In this document: in pieces, positions 13,294 through 24,177 of the stretch
Numbering within the stretch: the first letter of the stretch is position 1
Layout: each line of letters begins with the position of its first letter
Position numbers and translations under genes: made by a program
The notes under the pieces: model-generated
What the model was told of the DNA's origin: nothing
What the model saw: only the letters and a program-made list of their open reading frames with translations
Database searches by the model: none
NCBI GenBank assembly: GCA_947561715.1
Contig: OX387202.1
Coordinates: 6,337,001 to 6,401,000, forward strand
DNA length: 64,000 nucleotides
Source of the DNA: Ascidia mentula
Lineage: Eukaryota; Chordata; Ascidiacea; Phlebobranchia; Ascidiidae
Direction of reading: 5' to 3'

Positions 13294-13614
13294 CTGATAA
13301 AATTTGTTCGTTGTAATAATATTGTTGGGTGAACAAAACCATTTGCATCTAAATCATGGAAACTGCTGTTTGAACTGCCGGTATGAACACCTGGTTAGAT
13401 CTATTGATCGTGTAACGACCCTTAAAGTATTTACAATAAGTACATATATACATTACTAACCTAGATTGAATAGTTACCAATCGCTCAGAAAAAGAAACAA
13501 AATTTGTTAGTTTAAAAATCCAACTCCAGTTTAAAAGTATTTCTTGAGAGGAAAAAACATGGCGTGTGTTTAAAATACATTTGTGTTTGGTTTCTGTTTA
13601 AACTTGTAAGGTGT

Positions 13615-13743
13615 TTAGTCAAGGATTGCTTTATTGGAATACAAACGCATTGAAAATTCTGTTGATAGATCCCCAAACCCGTTCTTGTAATCCACCCAAT
13701 CTCTATCGAAACTAGCAGATCCATCATAACGACGCTGAAACAC
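13615..13743 (-). pseudogene. Fibrinogen C-domain exon fragment (unit A)
   Basis: After an acceptor (TTATGATTAG) the minus strand reads [16 protein letters not shown] and then [14 protein letters not shown]. This matches the fibrinogen-related (FReD) signature around VFQRR.DGS..F.R.W..YK.GFG.L..EF. After EF the expected WLG block is missing and the frame ends within 13 codons. The rest of the domain is not found nearby. It looks like one exon of a lectin-type gene (ficolin or tenascin type) captured in the duplicated unit, with the same fragment in B and C. The family call is strong; that it is non-functional is inferred. Confidence 0.7.
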
Positions 13744-14489
13744 CTAATCATAACTTTGGTACGAATGATTATATCGTATTGAGAAACAGTATGTAGGTTA
13801 TATATATAAACATATTATAAATTATAATTAATGCAGGTCCTAAACCTTGATACAATAACGCGAGTTCCTGTTTAGTAAAACACTTTTACTCAACCTGTCA
13901 GCCATCTTCACAATAAACTTCTCCAGATCTGAGAGGTTGACGACCTTCAATATCGGAGGTTTTGTAAGACATGGTGCCACGATTTTGATAAAGATTTTCA
14001 AATCCTTCACAAAAAGAAACTGTGACAATTGCAACTTTTTTTTCACAAAATGCAGTGTAGGGGGTCCAGACAAATCGTTGATACTGACACGTTGTTATCT
14101 TGGTCGCAAACGACGTAATTGTTTTAGGGCGTTAGTCACGCCAGTTGGAAATTACGTGAATGCGTGCGTAAACGCTTCAGGAAAAAAAGGACAGCTGCAC
14201 AACGAGCATGTGTTCAATGCGATAGTAAGCATGGACGAAGATAACGTTTAAATAGCAGAAATGTGTATAAGTTCCTGTTGTAATGGCATTGTACGTACCA
14301 TGAATGTACGATGTTTTATGGTCGATAAGGAGTCTGAATGTTTGCAGCATGTAGAATCGAGAGGGGTATGGTTACTGTTCAGTTAGTTCAGTTTGGTAAT
14401 ATTCTTGTTTGTTAGTGTAAAAGACTTGGGAGCAGAAGTTTATGTTTGTTGCAAAGGATCAGAGCGGGACATGAATGTTAGTATGTAAT

Positions 14490-15128
14490 ATATGTGCAAA
14501 AAAGCCATAATATTGCAAAGCTGCAGACAGGGTGTGTACACGCACTGTTTCGACCTGTAAGGTCTCATCAGTGCAGCTGTTGAGTGGCACTGTGCTAGCT
14601 TTCACACTAGCAGGCACACTAGTTTCCACTTTGTGGTACCTTTCGGTCAACGTCGATCTGCAGGGTACCCTATACTAGGTACCGAACAACAAAGACGACA
14701 AACCACTGTGGAGCAAAGGTACCACAAAGTGGAAACTAGTGTGCCTGCTAGTGTGAAAGCTAGCACAGTGCCACTCAACAGCTGCACTGATGAGACCTTA
14801 CAGGTCGAAACAGTGCGTGTACACACCCTGTCTGCAGCTTTGCAATATTATGGCTTTTTTGCACATATATTACATTGGTGTTTTTTGCCTCTTGCACTAT
14901 CGGTTACCAAGCAGTTCCGTTTGGCCATAGTGCGCTCCACAGTGGTTTGTCGTCTTTGTTGTTCGGTACCTAGTATAGGGTACCCTGCAGATCGACGTTG
15001 ACCGAAAGGTACCACAAAGTGGAAACTAGTGTGCCTGCTAGTGTGAAAGCTAGCACAGTGCCACTCAACAGCTGCACTGATGAGACCTTACAGGTCGAAA
15101 CAGTGCGTGTACACACCCTGTCTGCAGC
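14490..15128. mobile_element. 639-bp foldback element, unique to unit A
   Basis: It is flanked by a 12-bp direct repeat TTAGTATGTAAT (14478-14489 and 15129-15140). The empty site is seen in units B and C (for example near 23869). Internally, 14519-14713 is inverted at 14936-15128 (arms of about 195 bp), and 14490-14643 is also inverted at 14718-14875. The same block of about 124 bp therefore occurs three times, once in minus and twice in plus orientation. No transposase is encoded; the open frames inside are by-products of the arms. I read it as a non-autonomous foldback/MITE-like DNA element, possibly nested in a relative. Confidence 0.8.
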
Positions 15129-15439
15129 TTAGTATGTAATGTTTTCATAAATTTCATATCTGTGTAAAGGTAAACCAATGAACCAAAAAGTGAATCGCCC
15201 AAAAGGTTCGATTTTTTTATGTGGTGCAATTCGTTATATCAACGTAATATGTCTTAAATACTAACGTGTTATACACACACGTCTACAGTAAGTTTTGTGA
15301 TAAATTAAAATTTCGTCTCTTGTGGTTTTTCAGATCTTTTTGTTCCACAAAAAAAGTTTAAGCAAAAAAAGATACAAAATCAAAAGAACAGACGTTCAAT
15401 GAACGTTTTGTATAAAGTTATTTCAACGAAACTGCCGGC

Positions 15440-16462
15440 ATGGGAAAGGATCAAGATACAACGGTACGGAAACAGAAACGAGAGAAATCTTTCAAGTGCT
15501 CATTTTGTTCAAAATTGTTTACCTTCAAAGGTAATTTAGTCACACACATTCGAATACATACTGGAGAAAGGCCTTTCAGATGCGAAATTTGCGAAAAATG
15601 CTTCAAAAGCGCAGGAGAAATCCAAATGCACAGACGAATTCATACTGGAGAGAAACCATACAAGTGCACAATTTGTTCAAAAAGCTTCTGCCGTAGTAGC
15701 GTTCTAAACCAACACGTACGAATTCATACTGGGGAGAAACCATACAAGTGCTCATTTTGCCCAAAGGCATTCAGCAATAAATTCCATCTAACCGAGCATG
15801 CCAGAATTCACACTGGAGAAAAACCTTTCAGATGTGAATTTTGCGAAAAATGCTTTGCAACGTCAGGGGAAGCAAATATCCATAGACGAAGTCATACCGG
15901 AGAGAAACCTTTCAAGTGCACTTTATGTTCAAAAGCATTCAGCCACAAGAGTAATCTAAATAGACACGTTCGACTACACAATGGAGACAAACCTTTCGAG
16001 TGCAAATTGTGTTTCAAATCATTCACAAGTAAAACCCATCTAACAAGACACGTTCGAATTCATACTGGAGAGAAACCCTTTAAATGTGACATATGCGAAA
16101 AATTCTTCTATTCTGCAGATTATTTAAAAAGGCACAAAAGAACTCATACTGGAGAGAAACCATACAAATGTACAATTTGTTCCAAAGGTTTCAGCGAGAG
16201 TTCCAGTCTAAACACACACGTGCGAACTCATACTGGAGAGAAACCCTACAAATGCACATTTTGTTCGAAAGCATTCCGCATGACATCACATCTAACTGCA
16301 CATGTTAGAATTTACACTGGTGAAAAGCCTTACAGATGTGACATATGCGAAAAATGCTTCAAGACAGCAGGGGAATCAAGAAACCACAGAAAAACGCATA
16401 CTGCAGAGAAACTGTCAGGTGCACGTTGTGTTCAAAAACATTCCAAGGCAAAGGACATCTAA
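15440..16462 (+). CDS. C2H2 zinc-finger protein, copy A (340 aa)
   Basis: A single-exon gene with a basic N-terminus and eleven C2H2 fingers. Fingers 2, 5, 8 and 11 share a C(E/D)xCEKxF start, giving a three-finger rhythm. In finger 10 the last zinc ligand is Tyr instead of His (HVRIYTGEKP), so that finger is probably weakened. The frame ends in a tail (LSGARCVQKHSKAKDI) where a twelfth finger lies in another frame up to a stop at 16492. Upstream, TATAAAG at 15411 lies too close to the ATG for a normal leader, and a good splice-acceptor-like site (GGTTTTTCAG) lies near 15331. A nuclear DNA-binding role is inferred from the family; no effector domain is present. Confidence 0.87.
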   Translation: MGKDQDTTVRKQKREKSFKCSFCSKLFTFKGNLVTHIRIHTGERPFRCEICEKCFKSAGEIQMHRRIHTGEKPYKCTICSKSFCRSSVLNQHVRIHTGEKPYKCSFCPKAFSNKFHLTEHARIHTGEKPFRCEFCEKCFATSGEANIHRRSHTGEKPFKCTLCSKAFSHKSNLNRHVRLHNGDKPFECKLCFKSFTSKTHLTRHVRIHTGEKPFKCDICEKFFYSADYLKRHKRTHTGEKPYKCTICSKGFSESSSLNTHVRTHTGEKPYKCTFCSKAFRMTSHLTAHVRIYTGEKPYRCDICEKCFKTAGESRNHRKTHTAEKLSGARCVQKHSKAKDI

Positions 16463-18403
16463 GCAGGCATGTTCGAACTCACAATGGAGAGTAACCTTTT
16501 AGATTGAACATATTTGCATCAACGCTGATGACATATTTAAATTAAAAGCTTTCTTAAACAAAGTCATCACGTGACAACAGCTCCCTTGTGAGAAGATGCA
16601 GGACAATGACGTCATTATTTGCGAATTGTCGCAACATATTTTGGAGAGATAATTCAAAAAAAAAACGTTACAGCATATTAGAAGAACCACCTTGTCGCCA
16701 AAACTTGAAAGCGAAGTCGATAACCACCTCTGAAATTTGTACATGTGATTAGCTTTATATCATTTGATATTCATTATAATTCTAATTTGTTTTCGTTACT
16801 TTGGTTAATACAAAATGCTTCCTTCTCATAAGAGTAATTGGAACTAATGCTGATTATACTGGGAGCCATTTTTTTTCATGTCATGCAGTTATGTCAGTTG
16901 TACTTGCCAGGACTAACCTCGCATCTTCCTTACTCACTCACCATTGTAACAAATAAAAATCCCTCAAAGGTTGGATATTCCAACTATAAAATCTCTTGTA
17001 TTCCCGGGTATCCACATATGATTATTCTGTAAAATCCAACTCCATTGTTATAAATGTCCAAATTACTAAAAATCGAAATCTGATAAGTCGTTGGTTTACA
17101 ACCAGCTTATAATTGTTTGTTGCCTAGGGAAATTACCCATTATGACGTAATGGGCAACAAGCGACGATATGTTGCGTTGCTTGTGGTGATAAAACAATGC
17201 TTCATGCCTGCCCATTGGTTTTCTCACTGTGTTGGTTTTATTCCGTGAAAACGCTCAGTCAATTTTACAGACGAATCGTCAAAAAATGTTTGTTTGTAGT
17301 TTTTCAACGAAAGAACGAAACAGTTTCGCAGCAAGTATCGCCTTTCTTCTTATCACGCTCTGCCCATATATTTTGTATAAATTTGAAACACAACCTTTAA
17401 AATTAGGAAAATGGCCACATTTTTGCATAATCTGCAACCGTCTGTGTATAGACTGGCAAACTGCACACATGACCAGTTGCTTTTGCCGTCATCAAGAGTC
17501 GGACCAAAGTTCTTTCATGATTTTATCACCGCTTGCTTACTCATGCGTAACCAGTTGCAGATTTTTGTCCAACACCAGAACAAGATTTCAAACAAAAGCC
17601 ATCTTACAATTTTTAAGTTGTTGTGAAAAACAAGCAACTTCTAGATACAAACGCGCATAATCACAAACGTTTGATAATTTCCTGTCCAGCATAGATTGTG
17701 ATCCAACGCAACGCCAAACTATGTGAATGTGAAGCAGCCAACTGTGTCAGCCAACTGTGAACCAAGAGAAAAAACAGGGGGAGCAGGGTGCTTAAAATAT
17801 AAAGAATCAACATTACACATACATAATCTTCTGTATATAGGATGCAAACTACACACACGACCATTTGCTTTTTGCGTTTATCAACAGTTATTCAATATAT
17901 CAAGAGTTTAAACCAAAATAATGTCAAGAGTTGAACTACATATCTTTCATGTTTTATTGAATGACCACTCAAGCGTAACCAATTGCACATTATTTTAGAT
18001 GTTTCACGCTTGTGGTATCTGAACAAAACAAATTTGGATTTTTTTCCAGAAGTAGAACAAAACAAGCAACTTCTAGATACAAACTCTCATAATCACAAGC
18101 GTTTAATAATTTCCTGTCCCATAGTTTGTGATCCAACTCCACGCCAAACTATTACAGCTAAAATTAACGCTTGACTGATTCGGGTTCACCTTTAACCAGT
18201 AAAGTGTTTTGTATCCATCCGCGCATGTGCTTGTCTTTAGGGCGACACGTTTGTAGGGTGCTGTTAAGAAATAACTAACTTTTATCCGGTGTCTGGTTGA
18301 ATAAGGTGCAAACATAATAATGTATGTAAATTTGAACTTTGGTGGAACCACTAGCCGTGGGCTGGTACGAACCTGGGTCACCCCACAGTTGGTACGTTTA
18401 GTT

Positions 18404-18871
18404 TTACTTGTGTTTTGAACTTGTGAAGTGCTTTGACTCGGCGACATAACTTTCGAGTCTTATATATTTGAAATGTAACTGATTAACGTGGATACAATTT
18501 GGTAACTGTGGTAGGAGGCATGTTTTCGTTGTACGTTGTTTGCATCAGTGGTACTGTGACGTAACAATCCGCTTCGTGTGAGACCAGGAGTGGGTTGTCT
18601 TGGTGGATAGTTGGGTGGGCGCGTTTTACCTAGTGGGACGAACGGCGCAGGACCAGGCTCCGTATAAGCGTATATTTCAGAAAACTCCTGGTCTCACACG
18701 AAGCGGATTGTTACGTCACAGTACCACTGATGCAAACAACGTACAACGAAAACATGCCTCCTACCACAGTTACCAAATTGTACCCACGTTAATCAGTTAC
18801 ATTTCAAATATATAAGACTCGAAAGTTATGTCGCCGAGTCAAAGCACTTCACAAGTTCAAAACACAAGTAA
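18404..18871. repeat. Long palindrome, arms about 190 bp (unit A)
   Basis: The left arm 18404-18594 is repeated in reverse complement at 18686-18871 with few mismatches, around a loop of about 90 bp. The arms contain GTGACGTAACAATCCG and a TATATA stretch. Unit D has a single arm at about 5410-5594 running directly into ordinary flank, so the second arm arose by inverted duplication in the lineage of A-C. It could extrude as a cruciform. Not coding. Confidence 0.85.
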
Positions 18872-19079
18872 TTCAGAAACCTCCGGTGTTTCAATATAAT
18901 TTCAGATAAAACTATCTTTTGTTAAAGTTGACGAAAAAAATATGTAAAACTGTAAGTCAAGCTACAAATTTAAACGTTAGGTATAGAAATAGATTGAATA
19001 CAATGTAGTGGTTCGGAATCTTTTTAGACAACTTTTTTTTTCACAAAATGTAATTTCTTGATTAAAAAGACGTGGTGTT

Positions 19080-19711
19080 CTAGTGCAGTGTAGGGGTCCA
19101 GACAAATCGTTGATACTAGCACGTTGTTATCTTGGTCGCAAACGAGTTGATTGTTTTCGGGGTGCTGGTTTATTACGTGAATGCGTGCGTAAAACCTCCA
19201 GGAAAAAAGGACAACTGCACAAGCGAGCATATGTGTTCAATGCGATAGTAAGCATGGAGGAAGATAACGTTTAAATAGCAGAAATGTGTATAAGTTCATG
19301 TTGTAAAGGCATTGTATGTACCATGAATGTACGATGTTTTATGGCCGATAAGGAGTCATGTAGGAGCGCAAGGGGGTTATGGTTACTGTTGAATTAGTTC
19401 AGTAATATTCCTGTTTGTTATGTGAAAGACTTGGGAGCAGAAGTTTATGTTTGTTGCAAAGGATCAGAGCGGGACATGAATATAAGTATGTAATGTTTTC
19501 ATAATTTTCATATCTGTGTAAAGGTCAACCAATGAACCAGAAAGTGAATCACCTAAAAGGGTCGACTTTTTTTTGTTTAAGGGCGTATTTTGTAACCCTT
19601 CGTTCAACCAATATCAGTGCTAAATAACGTGTTTTGTATCAATGTTACGTAATAGACCCAATTTTTTTTGCATGGTGTTGTTAAAATTGGGGCGAGCCTT
19701 ATGGAAAACAC
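19080..19711 (+). repeat. Orphan zinc-finger 5' flank without its gene (unit A)
   Basis: This is a second copy, inside the same unit, of the sequence found just upstream of the zinc-finger genes: GTAGGGGTCCAGACAAATCG, then GATAACGTTTAAATAGCAG, then GTAATGTTTTCATAA. It matches the flank of copy D (4650-5340) better than that of copy A, including the AACCAATATCAGTGC stretch. It stops at about 19711 where the gene should follow. A D-type zinc-finger gene probably once stood here and was replaced. Confidence 0.7.
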
Positions 19712-20768
19712 AATTGATTGATAAACGATGTGTACAACTTACACACGCATGTCAAGACCTTATTTTGTAATTAGTTGTGCTGTAGTCGCATAACAGATTT
19801 TTTTACACAAAAATGCATACTGCCTTGTTCTTCTGAACAATAAGTTGAAAGTATGAAATGAGGTCAACTGTCATCGCATCAATGTTGGACATTTTTCATG
19901 GATGTCGAAAGGGCATACTATAATGTACACAGGATCACTGCTCCGATTCATATGCGGAGACTCAGTGATAGGAGTTGGTAAACTGTTTTCAAGTTACAAT
20001 GGTTCCCAAACGCACAACTTTCCAGGCGCCCTAAACATTTTTGCAAGCCAGCGGTCGGCAACATTTTACACGCCGAGTGCCATTTTACAAATATGTTAAA
20101 ATGTTAGTAACTTCGCGTGTCAGTTTATTTACGCACACCAAAATATATACAGCTTTTTGTATTCACCATTGCATCTTGACTGCAACATACATTATAATGG
20201 TAAATTACTACAATCCTCGGACTATAGGCATTTTAGGAATTTAGTCTCTGATGCAACACAATCCGGGATGTATGGCAAAGTATTGCAGTATGACTTCCAA
20301 AATCACTTGGAGTGCAAGACCCATATTGAAGCTAATCTCGAACACCGTTATCAGACAATGCAGAATCTTAACGGTTGAAATACTGCATGGGAAGGTTCAT
20401 AAGTTTATCATCGATATGTGATGCCTAAGATCTCCAAATCAGCATCGGCAGTAGCCAATCTTATTTCGAAACGCTATATAATCTCAGAAAAGTTGAAGAC
20501 ATACAAAAGTAGTCATCCGTCTACTTTCAAAACAGTTTTAAAAATCATGTTTATTATTCTAACGAATGAAAAGACAACACAGTCAAGGAAAAGAAAACGT
20601 GCAAAAATAACGTAAAATATTTTGTAATAATTCGATTTTGAAGTGCAAAAATATATTAACACATAGAATATTTCGTTGTGTTGCTCTGAGTTTAAAAGAC
20701 CACCAAATCGACGACCTATTCTCAGCAACATATTCGCACTTGTGCTTGTAAAGTTTCCCGAAAAGATC

Positions 20769-20839
20769 TTACGGCGCTTCACGATAATCCTCAAATTGAC
20801 CGTGCGATATCGTCCTTACTGACGCGTTGGATCGAAACG
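20769..20839 (-). pseudogene. Copied 3' end of the ZP gene (unit A)
   Basis: The minus strand reads SNASVRTISHGQFEDYREAP and a stop. This is the C-terminus of the ZP-domain protein at 38.2 kb (QFEEYREAP there), followed by its 3' UTR with an AATAAA match in about 20.36-20.77 kb. The copy breaks off at the unit boundary, so it has no membrane helix or upstream exons. Confidence 0.88.
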
Positions 20840-21416
20840 CTGCTAAACATTCACAGCATAGTTTCGCGCGGAGTTGAAACACAATCTATGCTGAACAGGA
20901 AATTGTGTAGAGATTTCAAACGTTTGTGATTATGCGCGTTCGTATCTACAAGTTGCTTGTTTTGTTCTGCTGTCGAAAAAAATCCAATTTTTTTTGTTGA
21001 GATGCCACAAGTGTGAATCATCTAATAATAAATATTGTGCTATTGGTTACGCTTGAGTGATCAGGTAATAAAAACATGAAAGAAATGATGTTCAAATCTT
21101 GACATTATCTTGGTTTAACTCTTGACGTTATGTTGAATAACTCTTGATGAAAGCAAATGGTCGTGTGTGTAGTTTCCTGTATACAGACGGTTGCAGATTA
21201 TACATGTGTAATGTTGACGCTTTTTATTTTAAACACACTGCTTCCCTGTTTTTTCTCTTTGTTCACAGTTGGTTGACACAGTTGGCTGCACCAGATTCAC
21301 ACAGTTTGGCGTTGCGTTGGATCACAATCTATGCTGGACAGGAAATTATCAAACGTTTGTGATTATGGGCGTTTGTATCTAGAAGTTGCTTGTTTTTTAC
21401 AACAACTTAAAAATTT

Positions 21417-21556
21417 GTAATTAAAAGCTCTTCTGGCAAAAGAAAAACTTGTTTGTTCGACGTTTCGGTTGTTATACAACAAACCTTCATCAGGATAATG
21501 AAGTAAAAACGCCCACACGGTGATAAATATTCACGCGCGCATAAAGCAAAAAAGGG
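21417..21556. mobile_element. Short insertion shared by units B and C
   Basis: This sequence is present here and at about 30124-30284 but absent from unit A near 12226. It contains GACGTTTCGGTTG followed by CCTTCATCAGGA, a motif pair seen at the ends of many non-autonomous eukaryotic repeats. No coding capacity, and no clear target-site duplication could be set by eye. Confidence 0.45.
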
Positions 21557-22579
21557 CTTTGTTTGAAATCTTGTTCTGCTTTTGGACCAAAATGCAACTG
21601 GTTACGCATGAGTAAGCAAGTGGTAATTAAATCATGAAAGAAATTTGGTCGGACTCTTGATGCCAGTCTCAGACGGTTGCAGATTATGCATAATGTGGCC
21701 ATTTTCCTAATTTTAAAGGTTGTGTTTTAAATTTAAACAAATGATATGGACAGAGTGCGATAAGAAGAAAGGCGATACTTGCTGCCAAATTGTTTCGTTC
21801 TTTCGTTAAAAAACTACAAACAAACATCTTTTGTATTTTTTGACATTTCGTCTGTAAAATTGACTGGGCCTTTTCACGGAATAAAACCAACGGTAAGAAA
21901 ATCAAACTCCAGGACATGAAGGATTGTTTTTTCTCCACAAGCAACGCAATATATGTGGTAACTTTAATAACCTATAAGGTACAGGACCGTTACTAAAGGG
22001 AGGCGTGATAGAAAAAAAGTTAAGAACCACTGGTTTAGAAGCTACAGGAGACCTAAGTTCCGCAACATACAAGGCCGGTGATTGGATGGGAGATAAAAGT
22101 TGGTGGATTCTTACTTGATATAAATTAGATTTTTCTAACTTAAGATGTTGTTCAAACTCTTTGGTGACGTAATAAAGTAGGTCTGACGGTGGTGCAAGTA
22201 TGTTAGACAAAAGAGTGATATTATTTGTTTTCATTTTGCGTGTTTTAATCTTGTAAGCCTTCGACCAAGGTCATTATTGGTAAACCAATAAGAGCGTATG
22301 TCGTTTTGTTCGGTTGAAAAATACCTTGATGTTACATTATTCAAGGGCTATTCAAGAGCCAGGAAGGCCAAAGTCAAATACTGAAATCTTTTCTGAAGTA
22401 AAATTCATCAAATTTTGAAGCACGAATTTATTCTGCGTTGCAACAAAATTGCCTCGTAATGTTTTTTTGATTCGATAAACTTTTTATTTCAGAAATCCGT
22501 GCTGTAACGACTGTAGGTTCATCCGCTAGTTGGGCACCGCTACAAATTCATTGAGTTCAATCTGAAATCACAGTCTTAC

Positions 22580-22679
22580 CTGCACTCGGCAAAAGCTTGG
22601 CTACCGGAAAAATCACGAAGATCGACACAAATGCGACACCCAGTGGACGCACTGGTGATTTAATAAAGCTACTCCAATC
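22580..22679 (-). pseudogene. Exon fragment with a membrane helix (unit B)
   Basis: Unit B copy of the 100-nt exon-like segment described in unit A (DWSSFIKSPVRPLG start, GCAG/GTAAG donor). It is identical or nearly so by eye. Confidence 0.4.
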
Positions 22680-23000
22680 CTGATAAAATTTGTTCGTTGT
22701 AATAATATTGTTGGGTGAACAAAACCATTTGCATCTAAATCATGGAAACTGCTGTTTGAACTGCCGGTATGAACACCTGGTTAGATCTATTGATCGTGTA
22801 ACGACCCTTAAAGTATTTACAATAAGTACATATATACATTACTAACCTAGATTGAATAGTTACCAATCGCTCAGTAAAAGAAACAAAATTTGTTAGTTTG
22901 AAAATCCAACTCCAGTTTAAAAGTATTTCTTGAGAGGAAAAAACATGGCGTGTGTTTAAAATACATTTGTGTTTGGTTTCTGTTTAAACTTGTAAGGTGT

Positions 23001-23129
23001 TTAGTCAAGGATTGCTTTATTGGAATACAAACGCATTGAAAATTTTGTTGATAGATCCCCAAACCCGTTCTTGTAATCCACCCAATCTCTATCGAAACTA
23101 GCAGATCCATCATAACGACGCTGAAACAC
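23001..23129 (-). pseudogene. Fibrinogen C-domain exon fragment (unit B)
   Basis: Unit B copy of the fibrinogen-domain exon fragment ([12 protein letters not shown] and [12 protein letters not shown] visible), with a single base difference noticed after the conserved part. The domain is incomplete as in unit A. Confidence 0.7.
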
Positions 23130-24177
23130 CTAATCATAACTTTGGTACGAATGGTTATATCGTATTGAGAAACAGTATGTAGGTTATATATATAAACATA
23201 TTATAAATTATAATTAATGCAGGTCCTAAACCATGATACAATAACGCGAGTTCCTGTTTAGTAAAACACTTTTACTCAACCTGTCAGCCATCTTCACAAT
23301 AAACTTCTTCTCCAGATCTGAGAGGTTGATGACCTTCAATATCAGAGGTTTTGTAAGACATCGTGCCACGATTTTGGTAAAGATTTTCAAATCCTTCACA
23401 AAAAGAAACTGTGACAATTGCAACATTTTTTTCACAAAATGCAGTGCAGGGGTCCAGACAAATCGTTGATACTGGCACGTTGTTATCTTGGTCGCAAACG
23501 AGGTAATTGTTTAAGGGCGTTAGTCACGCCAGTTGGAAATTACGTGAATGCGTGCGTAAACGCTTCAGGAAAAAAAGGACAGTTGCACAAGCGAGCATGT
23601 GTTCAATGCGATAGTAAGCGCGGACGAAGATAACGTTTAAATAGCAGAAATGTGTATAAGTTCCTGTTGTAATGGCATTGTACGTACCATGAATGTACGA
23701 TGTTTTATGGTCGATAAGGAGTCTGAATGTTTGCAGCATGTAGAATCGAAAGGGGTATGGTTACTGTTCAGTTAGTTCAGTTTGGTAATATTCTTGTTTG
23801 TTAGTGTAAAAGACTTGGGAGCAGAAGTTTATGTTTGTTGCAAAGGATCAGAGCGGGACATGAATGTTAGTATGTAATGTTTTCATAAATTTCATATCTG
23901 TGTAAAGGTAAACCAATGAACCAAAAAGTGAATCGCCCAAAAGGTTCGATTTTTTTATGTGGTGCAATTCGTTATATCAACGTAATATGTCTTAAATACT
24001 AACGTGTTATACACACACGTCTACAGTAAGTTTTGTGATAAATTAAAATTTCGTCTGTTGTGGTTTTTCAGATCTTTTTGTTCCACAAAGAAAGTTTAGG
24101 CAAAAAAAGATACAAAATCAAAAGAACAGACGTTCAATGAACGTTTTGTATAAAGTTATTTCAACGAAACTGCCGGG

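Larger units (their letters stand above)
11653..20838 (+). repeat. Tandem unit A (about 9.2 kb)
   Basis: The first of three direct repeats, starting at GCTGCTAAACATTCACAG and ending in a piece of the ZP gene. In order it holds: an old internal repeat (11.65-12.58 kb); a block with exon fragments (12.58-14.04 kb); the zinc-finger 5' flank, gene and 3' flank (14.04-17.05 kb); further internal repeats (17.1-18.4 kb); a palindrome; an orphan 5' flank (19.08-19.71 kb); about 1 kb of unrecognised sequence containing hAT-like ends (19.71-20.36 kb); and the ZP 3' UTR and tail. A carries a 639-bp insertion of its own and lacks the roughly 140-bp insertion shared by B and C. Identity to B and C looks like 97-99 percent by eye. 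Confidence 0.9.

Noticed and set aside
14459-15001. Open frames of 63 and 122 codons in the foldback element
   Set aside because: The two frames read the same inverted arms in opposite directions and share residues for that reason. There is no protein family and they lie within a non-coding insertion.
17229-17660. 143-codon plus-strand frame after copy A
   Set aside because: The same sequence occurs in inverted form elsewhere in the unit (21.3-21.9 kb and 6.4-6.9 kb), as expected for an old repeat. No family features.
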